DNA from: Methylomagnum ishizawai
Lineage (GTDB): Bacteria > Pseudomonadota > Gammaproteobacteria > Methylococcales > Methylococcaceae
Reading direction: 5' to 3'
Assembly (NCBI RefSeq): GCF_900155475.1
Contig: NZ_FXAM01000001.1
Coordinates: 669,501-733,500, forward strand
DNA: 64,000 nucleotides
Below the pieces are notes generated by a model. That model worked only from the letters and a program-made list of their open reading frames with translations, did no database searches and had not been told where the DNA came from. The translations under genes and the position numbers were made by a program. Each line of letters begins with the position of its first letter. Position 1 is the stretch's first letter. Shown here one piece after another: positions 33,833-42,700 of the stretch.

Positions 33833-36568
33833 CTAGGCCGGGCCATTCCGTCCGCGCCGGGGGTCCAGCAATTGCCCGATGGCCGGGGCGATCAACAAGG
33901 TGGCGGGCAGGCAGCACAACAGGCCGATGGTGATATCGACGCCCAGGGTGGATACGCCCCGGTAGCTCGCCAGGGTGATGGCCCCGAGCCCGGCCAATTC
34001 GGTGCCGGCCGCCAGCAAGATCACCTTCCCGGCCACCTGGCTGACTTGCAGCGGGCTGTGGTCCTTGAGTTCACGCCAACGGTGGCTGAACCACACGCCA
34101 TAATCCACCGCCAAAGCGATCACCAAGGGCAGGGCGATGATATTGGCGTAGTTATATTTGATCCCGGCCAGGGCCATGATGCCCAGCATCCAGCCGCCAC
34201 CGATCAACAAGGGCAGTGCCGCCAGCACGGTCCCGCGCACATCACGCAGGGCCAGGGCCAGCCAGATCAAGCACACCGCCAAGGCCAACAGCGTGCCGTG
34301 GAAGAAGCTCCGCACCACGATCCCGGTGAATTCCTGGTGGGTGATGGGGAAGCCGGTGGCTTCGGGGGAGACGGCGTAGGCGTCTTGGGTCAGGCGTTCC
34401 AGGTTGGCCGGATCGTAGACGTTCTCGGCAGGGAAGGCGTAGACGGCGATGGTGCCGTCCTGCGCGAAGAAGCGGTCGCGCAAGCTGGCCGGGACGCCCG
34501 CCTGGGTCAGCGGCAGGGCGGAACTCCAGGTCTCCAGCACCGCCAGTCCCTCGCCCGCCGCCGCCAGCAGGGCGCGGAAAAATAGCTCGCTGCGCTCCCG
34601 GCCCGCCGCGGGATTTTGATCGATGGCGGTTTGCAGGGCGGCGAGTTGGTTCCGTACCTGTTCCAGGGGATCGACCAGATCGCTATGCCCCGACGAAAAG
34701 GCTTGCTCCTGGTAATCCTCGATGCGGGCTAGGCTGGGCGGGAGCAGGGCGCGGAGCCGCTCGAAAGTCGGCATGGGCAAGCCGCCTTGCGCGAGTCCGG
34801 CGATTTTCCCACCGTAACCCTGGCCCGCCACTTCCGTGCCGAGGGCCTGGGCCTGGGCGAGGCGGTTTCCGGCATCGGGCGGGAATAGTTCGGTCAGGGA
34901 TTGCACTTTGGCGAAGGTTTTGCGCTTTCCGGCGTCCTCGGCGATGCGGCGGGCCTCGGCCATGTCCTGGGCGGTGAAGATGACCACCTCGGCTTGGTAA
35001 TCGCTTTCCGCCACCATGCGGCGCTGGTAATGGGCGGCTTCGGAATCCTGGGGCAGCAGGGACAGGGCGTCGTAGTCGAAGGGGATGGTGGTGCCGCGCC
35101 ATGCGCCATAGCCCGCGCCCACCACCGCCACCACGACCAACAGGGCCGCGACCGGCAAGGGAAACGCGCCCCGGCCTTTGCGGGTCGCGGCGGGCCGGGG
35201 GTTATCCGGGGCGGGCGAATCCTTCAACTTGGGCGGCAGCACGGCGTACAGCGCGGGTTGGACCACCCAGGTGCTGACCAGGATCAACAACACGCCGCCC
35301 GCCGCCACCCGCCCGAGTTCGGCGAAGCCGGGGAATTCCACCGTGGCCAGGGCGCAGAAGATCAACACCGAAGCCCCGCCCGCCGTGAACACCGCTCCGA
35401 ACGAGGAACCGATGCCGGCGCCGATGGCTTCGATCAGGGGTTTGCCCGCCCGGCGTTCCTCGGCGATGCGGGACGAGGTGAAGATGCCGTAGTCCGCGCC
35501 CAGCCCGAACAGGATGGCGAGGAAACCGGAGGTGATGATGGTCAGATGCCCCACGCTGAGCCAAGCTAGCCCCAGGCTCCACAACGCGCCCAGCCCCATC
35601 GGTACGAAAATCGCCAAGGCCCAGCGGATATCCCGCACCACGCCCAGGATCAACACCGCGATCAACACCGCCGCGCTGCCGACCACCAGGGTGATGTCAT
35701 GCTCGATATCGATGTATTCCTCGTATTCCACGGCGGGCAGGCCGGTCAAGCCGACCTTGGGCGGGATGCGGCCCTGGGCCTGGGTTTCCGCCGCCAACGC
35801 CTGGGCGGTCCGCCGCACCTGTTCCACGAAGGGCGCGATGGCGGCGAATTCCTCCGAGGCGTCCTGGGCATGGACGAACAGGAACAGCATCCGGCCATCG
35901 CGCGAGGCGAAATAGCCCTGGGCCAGGGCGTCGGCTTCCGATTGTTGGGCCAGTAGTTGTGTCCAATCCAGCCCGGCGGGCGGTTCCGCCGCCGTGAGCC
36001 AGCGCCGCCATTCCGCCAGGATCGCGGCCAGGGTCCGCAAGCCTTGGCCGGCGCTGGAGGGATCGGTCCCGGCCAGCGCGGGCGGGGCTTCGAGCCAGGA
36101 CCGCGCCTGGCCCAGGGCGGTGTCCAGTTCGGCGGTATTGCCCGGTGGTTTGAGGGCCGCGAGTTTATCCAGCCCTTGGCCGAATTGGCCGAGTTGTCCC
36201 GGCGTCATCAGGAGGTAGGCGTGTTCCAGGAAGAAGCGGGTGTCGAGCCGCTCGCTGGCCTGGGCGATGCCGGGCTGGGCGCGGAGCCTCTCGGCCAGTG
36301 CGCTGGCGTAGCGCTCCAATTCCCTGCGGGGCAGGCCCTCGACCACCACGATGAGGTCGGAGGCCGCGCCGAATTGCTTGAGGAAGTGGTTGAAGCGCTC
36401 GGCGACCACGGTGTTTTGCGGCAGCAGCGCCTGGCGGGAGGTGTAGACCGGCAGCCGGGTCATGGCCCAGGCCGACAGCCCGGAAATCACGAGGGTCAGG
36501 GCCAGCACCCACCAGGGATGCCGGGCGCAGCTTTGGGCGGCACGGGCCGCGTGGCGGGAAATGTCCAA
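33833..36568 (-). CDS. MMPL/RND-superfamily exporter, HpnN-like
   Basis: The 911-residue protein has the RND/MMPL plan: TM1 at about 20-40 (WWVLALTLVISGLSAWAM), a large periplasmic domain, a five-TM bundle (about 270-450) including LAILFGLGADYGIFTSSRIAEE (the GADYGI proton-relay region), TM7 near 470, a second periplasmic domain, and a closing bundle with PLVIALAVDYGVWFSHRW. The VVEGLPRRELERYASALAERL stretch recalls HpnN, which moves hopanoids to the outer membrane. HpnN identity is inference; no hopanoid gene is adjacent. A sterol- or lipid-exporting MMPL is the alternative. Confidence 0.82.
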   Translation of the reverse strand: MDISRHAARAAQSCARHPWWVLALTLVISGLSAWAMTRLPVYTSRQALLPQNTVVAERFNHFLKQFGAASDLIVVVEGLPRRELERYASALAERLRAQPGIAQASERLDTRFFLEHAYLLMTPGQLGQFGQGLDKLAALKPPGNTAELDTALGQARSWLEAPPALAGTDPSSAGQGLRTLAAILAEWRRWLTAAEPPAGLDWTQLLAQQSEADALAQGYFASRDGRMLFLFVHAQDASEEFAAIAPFVEQVRRTAQALAAETQAQGRIPPKVGLTGLPAVEYEEYIDIEHDITLVVGSAAVLIAVLILGVVRDIRWALAIFVPMGLGALWSLGLAWLSVGHLTIITSGFLAILFGLGADYGIFTSSRIAEERRAGKPLIEAIGAGIGSSFGAVFTAGGASVLIFCALATVEFPGFAELGRVAAGGVLLILVSTWVVQPALYAVLPPKLKDSPAPDNPRPAATRKGRGAFPLPVAALLVVVAVVGAGYGAWRGTTIPFDYDALSLLPQDSEAAHYQRRMVAESDYQAEVVIFTAQDMAEARRIAEDAGKRKTFAKVQSLTELFPPDAGNRLAQAQALGTEVAGQGYGGKIAGLAQGGLPMPTFERLRALLPPSLARIEDYQEQAFSSGHSDLVDPLEQVRNQLAALQTAIDQNPAAGRERSELFFRALLAAAGEGLAVLETWSSALPLTQAGVPASLRDRFFAQDGTIAVYAFPAENVYDPANLERLTQDAYAVSPEATGFPITHQEFTGIVVRSFFHGTLLALAVCLIWLALALRDVRGTVLAALPLLIGGGWMLGIMALAGIKYNYANIIALPLVIALAVDYGVWFSHRWRELKDHSPLQVSQVAGKVILLAAGTELAGLGAITLASYRGVSTLGVDITIGLLCCLPATLLIAPAIGQLLDPRRGRNGPA

Positions 36569-36633
36569 GGTGGAAGGCTCCGATGGGTGGGATGGGTCCA
36601 GGGCGCTGGCGGCTTAGTGAGGGGCCAGGATAA

Positions 36634-36664
36634 CAAAAAGGCTTGGCGTTTCCGCGCAAGCCTT
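36634..36664 (-). terminator. Rho-independent terminator after the GSCFA gene
   Basis: AAGGCTTG (36638-36645) pairs with CAAGCCTT (36657-36664) across an 11-base loop; on the minus strand it is followed by TTT. It lies 55 bp after the GSCFA stop codon on that strand. Confidence 0.8.
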
Positions 36665-36718
36665 GTGTGGGGTCGGACGCTCCGGGCGCCCGACGCCGGT
36701 CCCGTCCCGGTGTCCCGG

Positions 36719-38566
36719 TTACGCCTTGCCGTACAGTTCCTCGTCGCAGGCCGCTTGGTCCAGGTCTTCCATCTCGGAGAAATAGCTGTCCACGGCGGAG
36801 CCAGGGCCGGTCCGTTGCGGCGCGGGGGCGGCGGATTCGGTCAGGCGGGACATGAACACCCGCATCACATGGTCCACCCCGGCTTCGAGGACCGAGCGCC
36901 GGTCCGGGCCGTAATAGCCGCCGGCGGCGTGGGGTCCGGTGATGATTTCGTAGGACGGGAAATAGTAAACGTGGTCGAAAATCCGGGTGATTTCCTCGGC
37001 GGCCACCCGCAACACCGATTTGGAATAGGTGGTCGCCGCCAGCACATGCTGGTCGGTGCGGGTCGCCATCAGGGGGACCGGGGACACGGTCAGGATGGCC
37101 CGCGCCTTGGGATTGACCAGGCGCAGTTGCTCGAAGAACCGCTTGAGGTCCGCCACCACCTCGGCGACGCCGAAATTGACAAAGGCGTATTGATCTGAAT
37201 CGTACACGCCGCCCGCGACGCCGGGGGCCACGGGATAGGCCGCGCCGTCGAGGCGGGAGATCCAGCATTCGGTCAGGCCCAGGGTGAATACCAAAACATC
37301 CAGTTCCAGGAACAGGCGGCGCACCGCCTTGAGGTGGGTTTCCATCTCCAGGCGGACCGCCTGCCGGGTGGGGAAGCCGTCCGGTTCGATGCGGGGCCGG
37401 AACGGATCGCAGAAGCTGGTGTTGTCGCGTCTCCACACCGGCTCGATGGGGGTGAAAAACCCGAACGCCCGGTCGAACAATTGCACAAGTTGACGGGCCG
37501 TATAGACATTGCCATAGCGGGCCGAGAAATCGTAGAACCCCCGCGCCCGGCTGGCTTCGTCGTCGGTCGCGGAGGCTTCGGTGACGAAGAAATTGAAGCC
37601 GCCACCGCGCAAGCGCTTGGAGATATGTTGGGCGAAGCAACTGCCCGCTGTGGCGACCTTGTCCTCGGGTTTGATTTTGAACCGGACCCCGGCGACCGGG
37701 TCCACCTCGCCCGGCGCGGGGTCGGCGACGGATTGTTTCCAATAGGCGCTGTCGGGCAGGCCGACGTAGGGATGGCGTTGGGTCTTGCGCGGGGTGCGGT
37801 GAGCGGTAGGCGGCACGCGGTGGGCAGTGGCACCTTCCGCCATGACCGAGGTCAGCATGGTCATGACACGGAAGCCGTATTCCGGATTGCCGTGCATGGG
37901 ATCGCCGCCGTAGCACTCTTCCTGAAGTAGTCCTTCCGGGGTGAAGACCGAGGCGGGCGGTTCGAGGAAGTGGATGCCGTATTCGCCGCCGAGTTCCGCC
38001 GCCAGCTCGCAATAGCGCTTCCAGACGCTCCGCCGGATTTCCAAGGGTTCCAGCGGCAAATGGGCGATGCGCTCGATGCGTTCCGCGGGGAACAGCCCTT
38101 GCAGTTGGGTGGCGGCCACCGGGGGCGGGGGTGGCAGGAGGAAGGTTTGCGGCGGTAGCAGGGGGCGGAGGAATTCCAGCCAGGTCCTGAGCGGGCTGTT
38201 CGGGTCCAGCACCCTGGTGAGATGGGCGAGCTTGTCCGCGTGGCTGATGGCCTCACCGCCGCACAGGGCCGAGGCCGTGGAAAAGCCGTTGATGCAGATG
38301 ACGCCGAAATCGGCGGCGGTGCTTTTGATCTTCGCCCGCACGGCTTTGGAGTTGATTCCGGAGACCTGGCTGGTGGCCCCCCGCGCCGGATCGCGGCGCA
38401 GGGCGGCGGGTCCGGCTTTTTGCTTCACCGGACCGCCCGCTTGGTATTGTTTCTCCCGTAGCCAGAGGAACTCGAAGGCCGGGTCGGTTTTACCGTCGAG
38501 CCTTTCCCGGTAGGCCGCCCTGAGGCAAAGGATGTGGCTGTGGCCGATGACGATCGCTTTACGCAT
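36719..38566 (-). CDS. GSCFA family protein with N-terminal SGNH-like extension
   Basis: The 615-residue protein begins MRKAIVIGHSHILCL, like the opening of an SGNH hydrolase, and carries the name-giving AGSCFAQHISKRLR at about residue 308, followed by a block of about 230 residues with TLGLTECWI and ILTVSPVPL typical of GSCFA domains. GSCFA proteins belong to the SGNH-like superfamily and turn up in polysaccharide loci; substrates are unknown. The N-terminal 260 residues include GDPMHGNPEYGFRV, another SGNH-like block, so this could be two related domains in tandem. It is the last ordinary chromosomal gene before the tRNA-Leu scar. Confidence 0.82.
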   Translation of the reverse strand: MRKAIVIGHSHILCLRAAYRERLDGKTDPAFEFLWLREKQYQAGGPVKQKAGPAALRRDPARGATSQVSGINSKAVRAKIKSTAADFGVICINGFSTASALCGGEAISHADKLAHLTRVLDPNSPLRTWLEFLRPLLPPQTFLLPPPPPVAATQLQGLFPAERIERIAHLPLEPLEIRRSVWKRYCELAAELGGEYGIHFLEPPASVFTPEGLLQEECYGGDPMHGNPEYGFRVMTMLTSVMAEGATAHRVPPTAHRTPRKTQRHPYVGLPDSAYWKQSVADPAPGEVDPVAGVRFKIKPEDKVATAGSCFAQHISKRLRGGGFNFFVTEASATDDEASRARGFYDFSARYGNVYTARQLVQLFDRAFGFFTPIEPVWRRDNTSFCDPFRPRIEPDGFPTRQAVRLEMETHLKAVRRLFLELDVLVFTLGLTECWISRLDGAAYPVAPGVAGGVYDSDQYAFVNFGVAEVVADLKRFFEQLRLVNPKARAILTVSPVPLMATRTDQHVLAATTYSKSVLRVAAEEITRIFDHVYYFPSYEIITGPHAAGGYYGPDRRSVLEAGVDHVMRVFMSRLTESAAPAPQRTGPGSAVDSYFSEMEDLDQAACDEELYGKA

Positions 38567-38769
38567 GTTGTTCTACCCGCGACGCGCTGTGTTCGATGGT
38601 TTCAAGGGATGTTGCGGTTCCGCCCGTACTGCGCCGCGCCTGGATGCCGGTGGCTTGGGCTCGGCAGGTTTGTGGAGACGGGCTGTTGTGAACCGCCCGG
38701 ACTGGATTCGGGGAAGGGCTGGGGTCGGCCCACGCGGGGTCGGTGGGTGGTGTGGCTGCTTGAATTAAG

Positions 38770-38827
38770 TGGTGCCCCGGGCCGGGGTCGAACCGGCACG
38801 GATTTTACTCCGAGGGATTTTAAGTCC
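38770..38827 (-). other. 3' fragment of tRNA-Leu(UAA), probable attachment-site scar
   Basis: On the minus strand these 58 bp give the anticodon loop CTTAAAA, the 3' anticodon strand TCCCT, a Leu-type long variable arm, the T arm GCCGG-TTCGACC-CCGGC, the acceptor half CCGGGGC and A-CCA. The match ends at GGA of the 5' anticodon strand: the next bases give ACGGA instead of the AGGGA needed to pair, and no D arm or 5' acceptor strand follows. It cannot be a working tRNA. A 3' tRNA end without the 5' half is what tyrosine integrases leave at the far end of an element inserted into a tRNA gene. Confidence 0.75.
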
Positions 38828-39169
38828 GTTCCTAACCCCAATAGAATCATGAGTTTGTGTCTCAAGATATTGAAAATAAAGGATTTTAACGAAACCTAGC
38901 GTAATAGGACGCAGGATGGTTTGACCGAATCGGTTGGACAGAATCGGACAGGATTCTCCCACAAAAACCCCTCCCGGTCACGATCCAGTCATGGCCCAGA
39001 TGCCAGCACGGTCGCCTTCTCGGGCGCGATGATCCCGCTATTCAATTCCCAGCGCCCGTCGAACTTGCGGCCCGGCTATGCCATCCGCCACCAGTCCTTG
39101 CGATGCCTGGAAACCTTCCAGTGCCCGCTCGATGCCGGGACCGAAGGCCGCAACGGCTGAGGCTGGATC
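38828..39169. other. Accessory region just inside the tRNA scar
   Basis: These 342 bp are less GC-rich near 38850-38930. No frame gives recognisable protein. A frame open from 39078 reads NCDEARRYLTDCGMSKLD near 39197-39250, resembling the start of an Excalibur calcium-binding domain, but it loses the usual DGDG-PCE end. I regard this as debris. No integrase or excisionase gene is seen. Confidence 0.4.
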
Positions 39170-39622
39170 ATGTGGCAGCAAGAGGACGTGCGGACAAATG
39201 GCGAACTGCGACGAAGCCCGGCGCTATCTCACGGACTGCGGGATGTCGAAGCTGGATCAGTCGAAACCTGCGTCATTTCGGCGGACGGAACCGAAGTCGA
39301 GGAAGCCTTGCGGCCAGACGAGCGGGGATTGCTGGAAAGGATCGACGCGGCGCTCAAGGCTCACGCGGGATTCTGTGCCGCGTACCCCGGTGCGCCGCTG
39401 GTGCGAGCCGATTCCAACCATGAACTGCGCTACCAGCACCAGGGCGGAATCACCCAACTGTGGGCGCGCAGCAATGGGCAAGCCCGCAGTGGATTTCTCG
39501 TGGATGTGAGGAGTGGCAAGTATTGGGGGACTTATACGCGGGCTTCGGCGGCACCGCCCGATGTTGTTGTCGATCCGGTGTGGGCCTTGCCGGAGTTGCG
39601 GCAACCATCTTCGGTTTTGTAG
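39170..39622 (+). CDS. Possible hypothetical protein in the accessory region
   Basis: This frame encodes up to 150 residues. The middle (about 45-120), with RGLLERIDAALKAHAGF and HELRYQHQGGITQLWARSN, reads like real protein: mixed composition, helix then strands. No family is recognised. The first 40 residues overlap Excalibur-like debris in another frame, so the true start could be later or the gene could be truncated. The stop codon lies inside a hairpin at 39615-39638, which might end its transcript. Moderately doubtful. Confidence 0.4.
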   Translation: MWQQEDVRTNGELRRSPALSHGLRDVEAGSVETCVISADGTEVEEALRPDERGLLERIDAALKAHAGFCAAYPGAPLVRADSNHELRYQHQGGITQLWARSNGQARSGFLVDVRSGKYWGTYTRASAAPPDVVVDPVWALPELRQPSSVL

Positions 39623-39638
39623 GATTTTTCCTACAAAA
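39615..39638. repeat. TGTAGGA palindrome
   Basis: Arms TTTTGTAGGA (39615-39624) and TCCTACAAAA (39629-39638) surround TTTT; a third partial CCTACA follows at about 39650. It lies 150 bp before the Rhs gene in an AT-rich patch. It may work as a transcript end or as a protein-binding site. Confidence 0.6.
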
Positions 39639-39786
39639 AATCAGACTTTCCCTACACAAAAATCGGAACTGAATCACAAAAAGATCGATACGAAGTTGTT
39701 TCAATACCCGTATTATGGAATTCTGCGACATTGGAACAGGTTCTAGGCATTGGCGGGCGGAATAACAACTTCGAGGTGATGCTGAT

Positions 39787-42700
39787 ATGCGTAAAATCAC
39801 AACGGTCATGGTAGGTCTGTTGCTGATGTGGACTATAGGGAGTGATACGGGTGTCGTATGGGCCGCAGGGGGAAAGGCCGTCGCCGTTCCTATCGGTGTG
39901 AATGGCAATGCCCGCCTCAAAACGAGGCGGGGCAGCGCCCTGGCCTCCCGGGCCATGGCAGAGCAATCCTATCCGACCGATACCGAGGTATTCCTGGTAC
40001 TCCGCAACCAGGAAGCCGATATCTTTGGTTGGGGTTGCTACAACCCGAGCGATTGCTCTCCTTGTGGAACCTATATCCTCTCGGAAACCTCCCCACCCCA
40101 GCATGGATCGATCCGCTCCGAAGTGGAAAGCTATGTTGCCCCATCGGGGCATTATTGCGCTGGCTTTACCTTTCCCGTGACCAGGGCTTATTACACCTGG
40201 ACCGACGGATCGAAAGCGCCCAGTGTGGACTTCTTCGCCCTCAACTGGTCGATTCCCGGCGTGCCAGAAGTCGACGAGAACGGCAATTACCTCGCGCTAC
40301 TCGTCCCACCCCTCAAGAACCTCGGCGAATGCTGCCCCGCCGAGGGTAATCCCCTGAATCCGGGGACCGGCAATAAATTCCAGGTCGAGACCGACTATGT
40401 GGGGGCCGCCCACACCCAGCTCGAATTCCAGCGCTACTACAATAGCCAGGACGGCGGCAACTGGCACAGCACCTACCACCGCAACCTGACGCCACCGGCG
40501 GCTGTTGGCGACAACGTCCAGATCATCCGCGCCGATGGGCGTGTCGATACCTTCGCGCCGGTTGCGGGCGCATGGCAGGCCGACCCGGACGTGACCAGCC
40601 GCCTCGCCGCCGTTACCGATGGCGGCGGAACCCAGACCGGCTGGAAGCTCACTCTGGACGACGATAGCATCGAACGCTATGCCCTCGATGGCCGCTTGAA
40701 CTCCATCACCACCCGCGCGGGCTTAGTCACCACACTTTCCTACAACGCCAACAATCAGTTGACCCAAGTGACCGGCCCCTTCGGCCATACGCTGGTTTTC
40801 GCCTACGACCCATACGGGACGCTCGTCAAGATGACGACGCCCGACGGCAAGGACTATCTCTATACCTACGATGGCTATAACAACCTGGCCGCCGTGACCT
40901 ACCCCGACGGTACGGCGCGGAGCTATCAATACGAACACGCCACGTTCCACAACGCCCTGACCGGCATCACCGACGGGAACGGCCAACGCTACGCGACCTT
41001 CGGCTACGACGACCAGGGCCGGGCCATCTCCAGCGTCCACGCGGGTGGGGCCGACAGCACAACCCTGGCCTTCAACGCCAACGGTACCACCACCGTCACC
41101 GATGCCCGCAACAACACCCACAGCTATACCTTCTCCACCCAATTCGACCTGGTGAAGCCGACCGGCCTGACCGGAACCCCGGTGCCGAACATGGGGGGCA
41201 AATCCATCAGCTACGACGCCAACGGCTTCGTCGCCAGCCGGACCGACTTCAGGAACATCAGGACCACCTATAAGCACAACACCCGTGGCTTGGAGACCTC
41301 GCGCACGGAGGCCGTGGGCAAGCCGGAGGCGCGGACCATCACGACCGCGTGGCATCCCACCCTCCACTTGCCGACCCAGATCAACGAGCCGGGCCGGGTG
41401 ACGGCCTTCACCTACGACGCCAAGGGAAATTTGACCCGTCTGACCGTGACCGCCGGGGCACTGGTCCAGACCTGGAACTACGGCTACAACGGCAAGGGGC
41501 AAGTCACCCAGATCGACGGCCCGCGCACCGACGCCGCCGACATCACCCAGTACGCCTACGACGCCCAAGGCAACCTGACCGCCATCACCGACGCACTGGG
41601 CCATATCACTTCGATCCCCAGCCACGACGCCAATGGCCGTCCGCTCAGCCTGGTGAACCCGAACGGCCTGACCACCACCCTGGCCTACGACGCCCACGGG
41701 CGGCTGCTGTCCAGTACGGTCGGCGGCGAGACGACGGCCTACACCTACGACAACGCGGGCCAATTGCTGAAGATCACCCGGCCCGACGGCAGCTATCTCA
41801 GCTACCAATACGACGCCGCCCACCGCCTGACCCAGGTCGGCGACAGCGCGGGCAACACCACCACCTATACCCTCGACGCCAGCGGCAACCCCACCAAGGT
41901 GGTGGTCGGCGGCACTGGCGCGGGCTTCACCCGCACCCTGGCCTACGACGCGCTCGACCGGCTTATCAAAATGGTCGGGGCGCAAGGCCAGACCACCAAA
42001 TACACCTACGACGGCAACGGCAACCTCACCGGCATCACCGACCCCCTGCTCAACGCCACCGGCCTGGCCTACGACGCGCTCAACCGGCTGGTGTCCAACA
42101 CCGACCCGGCCGGCAACCCGACCCAGTACCAGTACGATGCCAACGACAACCTGACCCAGGTGATCGACCCCCGCAATTTGGCGACCCAGTACGGCTACGA
42201 CGGCCTAGGCCGCAGGCTGCAAACGCTCAGCCCCGACACCGGCAACACCCAGAACAGCTACGACGCCGCCGGGAATCTGCTGGCCTCGACCGACGCCCGC
42301 GGCAAGACCGCGCATTACACCTACGACGCCTTGAACCGGCTGACCGGCATCGATTACGGGAGCGGGACGCCGACGGTGTTGACCTACGACGGCGGCGGCA
42401 ACGGCATCGGCCACCTGACCCGGATCGCCGACGACACCGGCAGCACCGACTGGACCTACGACGCGCACGGGCGGGTGCTGACCCGGACCCAGGCCATCGG
42501 CACGGTGGTCCGCCAGACGGCCTACGCCTACGACGCCTATGGCCGGGTCAGCCAGATCACCTACCCTTCCGGCAAGAAGATCGCGCTGGGCTACGACGGG
42601 GCCGGGCGGATCGCCCAGTTGAAGCTGGGTGCCACGACGCTGGTTCAGAACATCCAATACACCGCGTTCGGCGCGGTCGGCGGCTGGACCTGGGGCAACG

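Noticed and set aside
38770-38850. Functional tRNA-Leu gene
   Set aside because: There is no D arm or 5' acceptor strand, and the 5' anticodon strand is mispaired; only the 3' part is present.
40723-41985. 420-residue minus-strand frame opposite rhs
   Set aside because: Mirror of the YD repeats; repetitive Val/Gly text, no domain.
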